The translations under genes were made by a program, and so were the position numbers. From positions 1-6,561 of the forward strand of contig NZ_CAJTUJ010000112.1 in the NCBI RefSeq assembly GCF_910579375.1: 6,561 nt of DNA, in the 5' to 3' direction. The notes below the pieces were generated by a model. The model was not told the origin of the DNA. It made no database searches and was given only the letters and a program-made list of their open reading frames with translations. This DNA comes from an uncultured Rikenella sp. GTDB taxonomy: Bacteria > Bacteroidota > Bacteroidia > Bacteroidales > Rikenellaceae. Of this stretch, positions 1 to 3,886 are shown one piece after another; within the stretch, counting starts at the first letter, position 1; each line of letters opens with the position of its first letter.

Positions 1-13
1 GGTGGCGAACTGC

Positions 14-118
14 GCGACTCTCCGAGTCGCAAAAGCTCGGCCCAGTTCGCCGCCCCAATTCTGTCGGGTTCGGGCTGCGCGCTCCGGGGGTGGACCAAAG
101 GCCCAGCGCGCAGGCCCG
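14..118 (+). repeat. Array A unit 1 (105 bp)
   Basis: The unit opens with the hairpin GCGACTC-TCC-GAGTCGC (14-30). The box AAAAGCTCGGCCCA follows at 31-44, and a second conserved box, ATTCTGTCGGGTTCG, lies at 58-72. A second hairpin pairs CTGCGCGCT (75-83) with AGCGCGCAG (105-113), extended by GGG/CCC on either side of a bulge. The arms of the first hairpin differ from those of the later units but still pair perfectly. Confidence 0.7.
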
Positions 119-229
119 GCGGTTCTACGAACCGCAAAAGCACAGTCCCATTCACCGCCTCCCATTCTATTAGGTTCGTCCTCGGCGCGCCTCCACCGCG
201 CCGCTAATGCGTCGCTCTCGCCGAGGACG
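119..229 (+). repeat. Array A unit 2 (111 bp)
   Basis: The opening hairpin is GCGGTTC-TAC-GAACCGC (119-135), in which both arms have changed relative to unit 1 and pairing is kept. The box AAAAGCACAGTCCCA lies at 136-150 and the second box, ATTCTATTAGGTTCG, at 164-178. The closing hairpin pairs GTCCTCGGCG (178-187) with CGCCGAGGAC (219-228), a perfect 10-bp stem. Confidence 0.7.
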
Positions 230-333
230 GCGACCTAAAGGTCGCACAAGCACTGCCCAAAGTCCCCCTCTCATTTTATCATCACATTCTGTCGAGTTCG
301 GCCTGTCGCCCATCTCTCCGAGCGGCAAAGCCG
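230..333 (+). repeat. Array A unit 3 (104 bp)
   Basis: The opening hairpin is GCGACC-TAAA-GGTCGC (230-245). The box ACAAGCACTGCCCA is at 246-259 and the second box, ATTCTGTCGAGTTCG, at 286-300. The unit then carries GTCGCC (305-310), which can pair with GGCGAC (333-338). That pairing would compete with the opening hairpin of unit 4, so the two folds are alternatives. Array B has the same arrangement at 3072-3109, better paired. Confidence 0.65.
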
Positions 334-437
334 GCGACCCCAAAGGGTCGCAAGAGCATAGCTCATTCGTCCTCGGGCCCGCCTACGGCGTTCGCTACGC
401 TCCGAGGACGGCAATTCTTCTGGAATCGCGCTATTCG
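334..437 (+). repeat. Array A unit 4 (104 bp)
   Basis: The opening hairpin is GCGACCC-CAAA-GGGTCGC (334-351), followed by a degenerate box, AAGAGCATAGCTCA (352-365). The closing hairpin pairs GTCCTCGG (369-376) with CCGAGGAC (402-409), the same arms as in unit 2. The string CATTCGTCCTCGG (364-376) recurs exactly in array B at 3171-3183. The next small hairpin, CTCTC-ATCC-GAGAG, starts at 438, again 104 bp on. Confidence 0.65.
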
Positions 438-488
438 CTCTCATCCGAGAGTAAAACCCTAAGCACGGCCAACAGCTCGGCCCAGCGC

Positions 489-557
489 GGCTCAAAAACC
501 GGTTGCGGTTTTCGAGCCCAAAGAACTGTCACAGCCCAAAGCACAGCCCAGTTCTTT
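489..557 (+). repeat. Two adjacent hairpins, the second with conserved boxes in its loop
   Basis: GGCTCAAAAACC (489-500) pairs with GGTTTTCGAGCC (507-518) with one mismatch around a GGTTGC loop. Immediately after, AAAGAACTG (520-528) pairs perfectly with CAGTTCTTT (549-557). The 20-base loop between these arms carries two copies of the CACAGCCCA box. The box is therefore displayed between the arms of a stem here, rather than simply following one as in the periodic units. Confidence 0.6.
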
Positions 558-604
558 GCCCCGTGTGCGCCTCACTGCGGCTCCGCTTTCGCTCCGCCGC
601 ATTT

Positions 605-684
605 CCGTCGCCCGCTGGGATTTCATCTCGATTTTGCTCACCGCAAAACGAGTGAAATCCCTTATTTACGCGGGCGGGCGACGG
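605..684 (+). repeat. Large two-tier hairpin A1
   Basis: The outer stem pairs CCGTCGCCCGC (605-615) with GCGGGCGACGG (674-684), 11 bp and perfect. The inner stem pairs GGGATTTCA (617-625) with TGAAATCCC (653-661), CTCG (627-630) with CGAG (649-652), and TTTTG (632-636) with CAAAA (644-648). The loop is CTCACCG, and T626 and A631 are bulged on the 5' side. Array B has an identical outer stem at 3335-3345/3402-3412 with a different inner stem. Confidence 0.75.
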
Positions 685-710
685 AGTTTTCGTGAGTGGG
701 CAAATTTTTC

Positions 711-783
711 CGCGCGCCGGGGGAAATCCTGTCAAAACGCGCAAGCACATTTTGACGATTTCCCTATTTAGGCGTGGCGCGCG
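711..783 (+). repeat. Large two-tier hairpin A2
   Basis: The outer stem pairs CGCGCGCC (711-718) with GGCGCGCG (776-783). The inner stem pairs GGGAAATC (721-728) with GATTTCCC (757-764) and GTCAAAA (731-737) with TTTTGAC (750-756), with CT bulged on the 5' side. The outer stem recurs exactly in array B (3437-3444/3506-3513). The inner stem is closest to the final large hairpin of array B (3614-3654). Confidence 0.72.
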
Positions 784-805
784 AGCAACTGGAAAGTAAT
801 AACGG

Positions 806-879
806 CCGCGCGCCATGACGCGAACGCGTCGGCCGCGCGGGCCCCACGTCCCGTGGACGGGAAATGCTGCCGCATTTCC
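806..879 (+). repeat. Terminal hairpins of array A
   Basis: Several stems follow one another. CCGCGCGCC (806-814) pairs with GGCCGCGCGG (831-840) with one bulge and encloses GACGCG-AA-CGCGTC (817-830). Then come CCACG-TCC-CGTGG (844-856) and GGAAATGC-TGCC-GCATTTCC (860-879). No T-run follows on either strand, so I do not call these intrinsic terminators, although they lie just downstream of the terminase stop. Confidence 0.6.
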
Positions 880-954
880 ACTGGCCGCCTCTACCCCAAC
901 ACTCGCGCCCCCCTCCGCCCAAATCCCCCCGACAGCCCCGCCAGACAAAGCGCC

Positions 955-2490
955 TCATTCCTTCGCGAAGCCCCCGATCCGGAGCCGCCCCCGCTTCGGT
1001 TCCAGCTCCGTTTCGACAATCCCCGTGAGCACATCCGGCCCATCGTCGTGCGCATTCGCCCGGAACACCCTCCGAAACCCCACCACCTCCGCCGCCAGCT
1101 CCGGCCATCTGCGCTGCCAATCCTCCGGGAAACGGATCATCCGCTCCACCGTCGGCGCATACGTCAGAATCCTCGACTCCTTGTTTCCCGCCTGGTGGAA
1201 CATCCGGAACGTACACCCCCGCATCCCCTCCTCCCTGAGCCTCCGCTCCACCGCCCTTCCGAACCCCCTCCCCCCGTTGTTGCTCTCGATATACGCCACC
1301 GTCGTCCCCTCGCGCGCCAACATCTCCGCCACCTCACGCTCCGTCCTCTCCATCGGCTCCTCCGAGTAGACCACCCCCGTGACATAGCACACCCCGTCCG
1401 CCCCCACCGCATAACAGATCGAACAGAGCCGATCCCCGCCCGTATCCGCCGTATCCGTATAATTCGCCCTCCGGACGATCCGCTCCGGGAGCCTCGCATA
1501 CGTTTCGAACCCACCGTACAGGAGCCCCTCCCTGACCACCGGATTCCCCTGAAACAGCGCCTCGAAGAGCACCGGTTCCGTTCCCCTCCTCTGCCTGAGC
1601 CACCCCACCGAATGCCTCTGCGGCCAGAGCGCCTCCCCCCTTTCCCTCGGATCGATCTGCGTCGACGGCGAACTCTTGATCGCCTCGAACACCACCGCCA
1701 CCCACCGCTCCGTGCCGACCCCCCCGATCTGCTCCCACCTCGTCGGTACCACCACCCGCTCCACCCGCATCATGCGACCGATCAAGTCCTCCTCGTGCCA
1801 CCTCGTCGACACCACCAGCTCCTGCGCCCCATCGTGCAGCCTCGTTCTGACCACCGCCTGATACCACTCCCAGACCCTCTCCCTGACCCTCGGCGAATTG
1901 GCCTCCAGCATATTTTTGTACAAATCGTCCGTCACCATCACATCGACCCTGTTCCCCGTGAGCGACCCCGCCCTTCCGACCATCCTCACTCCCCCCTCTC
2001 GTCCGACGCAATCGAACTCCTGCAACGTTCTTCTGGCCGTTCTCTCCCCCCTTCTGTCCCCACCCGGCACCCCCTTCAGCCTCGTCCACGGAAAGATCCT
2101 CCCATACGCCTCCCCCTCCATGACCCTCTGCACCTCCCGTCCGAACCTTCCCGCCAGCGCGAACGAATAGGAAGCGACCGCCAGCCTTCGATCCGGATTC
2201 CGTCCCAACAGGAACGCCGGCAACAAGACCGCCGCCCCCCTGCTTTTCCCGTGCTGAGGCGGCACACAGACCATCATCCGTCGGATTCTCCCCTCCGCAA
2301 ACTCCCCCAGGAGCCGGTAATAGGCCTCATGAAACGGGCTCCACTCCATATCCGGCGCCACCTCCCCGACAAACTCCCGGAACGATCTCCTGGCCCTTTC
2401 CCACCTCGGTTCATCACGCCCGACCACCAGTGTTTCGTTCCGCCTCGTCCCTTCGATCTTTTTCTTTGGAATACTTTTTTCTTCTTTCAA
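955..2490 (-). CDS. Phage terminase large subunit (TerL), apparently intact
   Basis: This is the ATPase-nuclease that cleaves concatemeric phage DNA and drives it through the portal into the procapsid. The 511-residue length is normal for the family. Residues 70-240 form the ATPase: Walker A VPPQHGKS (76-83), Walker B VDVMVTDD (182-189), and a coupling-type segment STRWHEEDLIG (228-238). Residues 340-490 form the RNase H-like nuclease, with acidic residues in YTDTAD (344-349), YIESNNGG (400-407) and HDDGPD (481-486). The SNNGG and HDDGPDVL pattern resembles the terminase C-terminal family TIGR01630, from memory. The start is TTG at 2490: no ATG or GTG lies between it and the upstream in-frame stop, and the next ATG is codon 48, inside the expected N-terminal domain. 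The TTG overlaps the stop of the upstream small ORF. No portal, capsid or protease gene is nearby, so it is probably a prophage remnant whose key motifs are intact. Confidence 0.93.
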   Translation of the reverse strand: MKEEKSIPKKKIEGTRRNETLVVGRDEPRWERARRSFREFVGEVAPDMEWSPFHEAYYRLLGEFAEGRIRRMMVCVPPQHGKSRGAAVLLPAFLLGRNPDRRLAVASYSFALAGRFGREVQRVMEGEAYGRIFPWTRLKGVPGGDRRGERTARRTLQEFDCVGREGGVRMVGRAGSLTGNRVDVMVTDDLYKNMLEANSPRVRERVWEWYQAVVRTRLHDGAQELVVSTRWHEEDLIGRMMRVERVVVPTRWEQIGGVGTERWVAVVFEAIKSSPSTQIDPRERGEALWPQRHSVGWLRQRRGTEPVLFEALFQGNPVVREGLLYGGFETYARLPERIVRRANYTDTADTGGDRLCSICYAVGADGVCYVTGVVYSEEPMERTEREVAEMLAREGTTVAYIESNNGGRGFGRAVERRLREEGMRGCTFRMFHQAGNKESRILTYAPTVERMIRFPEDWQRRWPELAAEVVGFRRVFRANAHDDGPDVLTGIVETELEPKRGRLRIGGFAKE

Positions 2491-2615
2491 AACATTTCTC
2501 CCGCTTTTAGCACATTCCCCAACTTCTCCACCTCAGCCGTCACCGCACATCCCCCTCTTTCCCTCCCGAACCTCCACCTCTCCTCCGCCCTCTTTCCATT
2601 ACTTTTCCCATTCAT
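2487..2615 (-). CDS. Small 42-residue ORF coupled to terL
   Basis: An ATG at 2615 opens a 42-codon frame rich in Arg, Lys, Glu and Gly, ending in TGA. That TGA shares two bases with the TTG start of terL (TTTGA), a typical translational-coupling overlap. A GTG at 2621 would give 44 residues. The purine-rich character of the minus strand, seen throughout terL, continues through this frame to about 2680, which supports coding. I recognise no domain. Its position directly before terL is where a small terminase subunit normally sits, but those are usually over 100 residues, so this could be a truncated remnant, an unrelated small protein or a chance frame. In-frame codons continue upstream to a stop near 2686, so a longer gene cut at the junction near 2665-2680 is also possible. 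Confidence 0.42.
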   Translation of the reverse strand: MNGKSNGKRAEERWRFGRERGGCAVTAEVEKLGNVLKAGEMF

Positions 2616-2664
2616 TAACACATTTCTTTCTCTTCCGTTTTCCAATAACCGACCTTTCCGCTCC

Positions 2665-2856
2665 CTCCCTTTCGCCCCGGGCTATCGCGCTCGGGATACG
2701 GGCGCGCTGAGCAGCGTCGGCGACCACGGTTTCAGCTGGGCTTCCACGGTCAGTGGTACCAATGGCATGAGCTTGGATTTCCACGTGACGTGGCTCGATC
2801 CCAGCAGCACGTACTGCCGCGCCTACGGTTTTCAGTTGCGTTGCCTCTCGGAATAA
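2665..2856 (+). pseudogene. C-terminal fragment of a FISUMP/C-type-lectin-like protein (DGR target-like)
   Basis: The plus-strand frame reads from LPFAPGYR through SVGDHGFSWAST, SGTN and RAYGFQLRCLSE to a TAA at 2854-2856. The spaced pattern GYR...GAL..VG..G..W.ST.SGTN......P......RAYGF..RC..E is the usual C-terminus of Bacteroidota surface or phage proteins of the FISUMP (major paralogous domain) lectin-like type, which include DGR targets. Only about 60 residues are present. No start codon or N-terminal part precedes them: upstream sequence switches to pyrimidine-rich DNA opposite the terminase-side ORF. It is therefore a truncated remnant. Many codons at exposed positions end in C (GAC, CAC, TTC, AGC, AGC, TAC, TGC, TAC), as expected when AAC template codons are mutated at adenines. 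No reverse transcriptase or template repeat is visible here. Confidence 0.68.
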
Positions 2857-2966
2857 ACGGGGGAGTGCGCGCGGTGGGCAATAGGCTGGAGCTGCCCCAT
2901 ATAGCTGAACTTTGTGCGGACGGACGCCCGGGAGGTATCGCAATTTTCGACGCGGAGCGGCGTGTT
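2857..2966. other. Gap between the lectin fragment and array B
   Basis: No gene is supported in these 110 bases. A short potential stem pairs GGGCA (2877-2881) with TGCCC (2894-2898). None of the array boxes found further right occurs here, so this may be the original 3' flank of the truncated lectin gene. Confidence 0.4.
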
Positions 2967-2998
2967 GCGGGCCTCCCGAGGGGAGGCGTCCGGCCCGC
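2967..2998 (+). repeat. First hairpin of array B
   Basis: GCGGGCC (2967-2973) pairs perfectly with GGCCCGC (2992-2998). An alternative inner fold pairs GCCTCCC (2971-2977) with GGGAGGC (2981-2987) around GAG. The two folds share bases, so only one can form fully at a time. Confidence 0.5.
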
Positions 2999-3071
2999 GC
3001 GACCCGTTGGGTCGCAGAAGCTCGGCCCAAATTGCGGCCAACAGCACAGCCCAAATCGGCCAAGTTCGGCC

Positions 3072-3109
3072 TGTCGCCCCCCCCCGAGCGGCTTCGCCGC
3101 TGGGCGACA
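3072..3109 (+). repeat. Two-tier hairpin in array B
   Basis: TGTCGCCC (3072-3079) pairs with GGGCGACA (3102-3109). Inside, AGCGGC-TTC-GCCGCT (3087-3101) forms a second perfect stem. The flanking sequence TTCGGCCTGTCGCC matches array A at 297-310, where the corresponding hairpin is less complete. Confidence 0.65.
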
Positions 3110-3182
3110 AGGCCGGCGACCCTAAAGGGTCGAAAAAGCACAGCCCAAAAGGTTAACCCAACTTTCCGCCCATTCGTCCTCG

Positions 3183-3245
3183 GTTCAAGCGGGTCGCCGC
3201 CAGAAGGAACGCAATTGAACTTGCGCTAAGGCAATTGCCTTAGCG
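3183..3245 (+). repeat. Hairpin followed by a 22-bp perfect palindrome
   Basis: GTTCAA (3183-3188) can pair with TTGAAC (3215-3220). Directly after, positions 3224-3245 form a loop-free perfect palindrome of 22 bp with half-site CGCTAAGGCAA. In array A the corresponding place holds the right arm CCGAGGAC of an ordinary hairpin, so this segment is specific to copy B. It could be a protein-binding site or a recombination product. Confidence 0.6.
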
Positions 3246-3334
3246 GGTTGAAGCCTGCGAGGCCCAAAGCACCGCCCCAATTTTCCGCCCCGTGTCAGCC
3301 TCACTGCGGCTTCGCTATCGCTCCGCCACGCTTG

Positions 3335-3412
3335 CCGTCGCCCGCGGCAATTCTGCCGGATTGGCCACGTGCCAACCGGCAGAATATGCCCTTTTAAGCG
3401 GGCGGGCGACGG
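3335..3412 (+). repeat. Large two-tier hairpin B1
   Basis: The outer stem pairs CCGTCGCCCGC (3335-3345) with GCGGGCGACGG (3402-3412), identical to hairpin A1. The inner stem pairs ATTCTGCCGG (3350-3359) with CCGGCAGAAT (3376-3385) and TTGGC (3361-3365) with GCCAA (3371-3375), with A3360 bulged and loop CACGT. The inner sequence is unrelated to that of A1. Confidence 0.75.
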
Positions 3413-3436
3413 ATTTAGGGGCGAGGTTGGGGTTTT

Positions 3437-3513
3437 CGCGCGCCTTGCGCGATTCATTCTATTTCGGCTCACCGCCAAAATGATTGAATCGCTTCTTTAG
3501 GCGGCGGCGCGCG
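3437..3513 (+). repeat. Large two-tier hairpin B2
   Basis: The outer stem pairs CGCGCGCC (3437-3444) with GGCGCGCG (3506-3513), the same as hairpin A2. The inner stem pairs GCGATTCA (3449-3456) with TGAATCGC (3485-3492) around a CGG-CTCA-CCG core. This inner part, including the loop CTCACCGC, resembles the inner part of A1 rather than that of A2. Confidence 0.7.
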
Positions 3514-3525
3514 TTTGTCCTACAG

Positions 3526-3574
3526 GAGGGTACTGCCCTCGGGCCGGGCAGGCCCCGCGTGCCCGCGGCGGGCA
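3526..3574 (+). repeat. Cluster of short GC-rich stems in array B
   Basis: GAGGG-TACTG-CCCTC (3526-3540) is followed by overlapping GGGC/GCCC-type stems to about 3574. It sits where array A has the hairpins at 806-856. Several mutually exclusive pairings are possible, so no single fold is asserted. Confidence 0.4.
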
Positions 3575-3613
3575 AATGACAGCCTCTACCCCGTTCCCTG
3601 TCCGCGCGCTGGC

Positions 3614-3654
3614 GGAAATCATTCAAACGCGTGTTTCGCGTTTGAATGATTTCC
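3614..3654 (+). repeat. Perfect 18-bp hairpin B3
   Basis: The arm GGAAATCATTCAAACGCG (3614-3631) is followed by the loop TGTTT and its exact complement (3637-3654). It is flanked by CCGCGCGC (3602-3609) and GCGCGCGG (3668-3675), giving an outer stem as in the other large hairpins. No T-run follows, so it is not an ordinary intrinsic terminator. The inner arm is similar to that of hairpin A2. Confidence 0.8.
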
Positions 3655-3700
3655 TACTCCAGCTGTCGCGCGCGGTCTGATCACTGCCCCGGATAGAACT

Positions 3701-3724
3701 GTTCTTTCTGTGAACAGAAAGAAC
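3701..3724 (+). repeat. Perfect 10-bp hairpin followed by A8
   Basis: GTTCTTTCTG (3701-3710) pairs with CAGAAAGAAC (3715-3724) around TGAA, and eight adenines follow (3725-3732). On the minus strand the T-run would precede the stem, so neither strand shows the stem-then-U-run order of an intrinsic terminator. Confidence 0.6.
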
Positions 3725-3736
3725 AAAAAAAACTTT

Positions 3737-3762
3737 AGAGCGCGTCCCTAAAGGGATGCTCT
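3737..3762 (+). repeat. Last hairpin of array B, TAAA loop
   Basis: AGAGC (3737-3741) pairs with GCTCT (3758-3762), and TCCC-TAAA-GGGA (3745-3756) forms the tip, with GCG bulged on one side and T on the other. The CC-TAAA-GG tip is the same as in the small hairpins at 230-245 and 3116-3132. The end motif TCTACCCTAACA follows at 3770-3781. Confidence 0.55.
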
Positions 3763-3847
3763 GGCCGGGTCTACCCTAACAACCTCGCCCCAACTTCAAC
3801 CCCATCTCTGTTTCGTGCGCGGGGATCGCCTTTTCGAAAGGAAAACA

Positions 3848-3855
3848 TAACTTTG
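3848..3855 (+). promoter_or_regulatory. Bacteroidota-type -7 promoter element
   Basis: TAACTTTG fits the TAnnTTTG consensus used by the Bacteroidota primary sigma factor. Transcription would begin about 3860, leaving a leader of roughly 25 bases before the ATG at 3887. No good TTTG -33 partner is seen at the usual spacing, which lowers confidence. There is no Shine-Dalgarno sequence before the start, as is common in this phylum. Confidence 0.55.
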
Positions 3856-3886
3856 TTCCTACAACTAATCCAACTTCAACAAACTC

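Larger units (their letters stand above)
1..905 (+). repeat. Hairpin-array element, copy A (no gene seen)
   Basis: This stretch has no convincing coding sequence. The open frames crossing it are short, proline/arginine/serine-rich and unlike any family I recognise. It is built from imperfect inverted repeats. Four units of 105, 111, 104 and 104 bp start at 14, 119, 230 and 334. Each opens with a 6-7 bp stem and a 3-4 base loop, followed by a box close to AAAAGCACAGCCCA. Larger nested hairpins follow at 489-557, 605-684, 711-783 and 806-879. The element appears to end at TCTACCCCAACA near 890-901, because copy B ends with nearly the same string at 3770-3781. The left end lies outside the window. 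The clearest match between copies is 559-615 against 3288-3345. The function is unknown; structured RNA or a palindromic mosaic repeat both fit. Confidence 0.75.
2967..3789 (+). repeat. Hairpin-array element, copy B (no gene seen)
   Basis: This is a second copy of the element at 1-905, in the same orientation. Its small hairpins are GCGACCC-GTT-GGGTCGC (2999-3015), GCGACCC-TAAA-GGGTCGA (3116-3133) and GCCT-GCG-AGGC (3253-3263). The first two are followed directly by boxes AGAAGCTCGGCCCAA (3016-3030) and AAAAGCACAGCCCA (3134-3147); the third is followed by CAAAGCACCGCCCCAA (3265-3280). An extra box, ACAGCACAGCCCAA, lies at about 3041-3054. Large hairpins follow with the same outer stems and order as in copy A. 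The copy ends at GTCTACCCTAACAACCTCGC (3769-3788), against TCTACCCCAACACTCGC in A. The left boundary is uncertain; the first recognisable piece is GCGGGCC/GGCCCGC (2967-2998). No coding frame here is convincing. Confidence 0.75.

Noticed and set aside
14..451. CRISPR array
   Set aside because: The repeated elements are degenerate, the interiors between them contain conserved boxes rather than unique spacers, and no cas gene is present.
207..695. Plus-strand 162-codon frame in array A
   Set aside because: Unit steps of 104 and 111 bp shift the frame between repeats, so the same conserved boxes are read in different frames. That is inconsistent with coding.
1..905. Integron attC-type cassette array
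   Set aside because: I found no paired RYYYAAC/GTTRRRY core sites and no integrase. Unit regularity and internal boxes differ from attC sites.
529..948. Minus-strand 139-codon frame directly downstream of terL
   Set aside because: It reads through the conserved hairpins of array A, has no recognisable domain, and pairing constraints explain the sequence better.
853..2856. Plus-strand open frame of 667 codons running antisense to terL and ending in the lectin fragment
   Set aside because: Its first ~600 codons are Pro/Arg/His-rich and mirror the GC-biased codons of terL; only the last ~60 codons resemble a real protein. The join with the lectin fragment is probably coincidental.
3701..3732. 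Intrinsic terminator at the A8-flanked hairpin
   Set aside because: The homopolymer lies on the wrong side for a U-run on either strand.
2857..3789. DGR template repeat near the lectin fragment
   Set aside because: I found no second near-copy of the fragment's last ~150 bases in this region, and there is no reverse transcriptase in the window.
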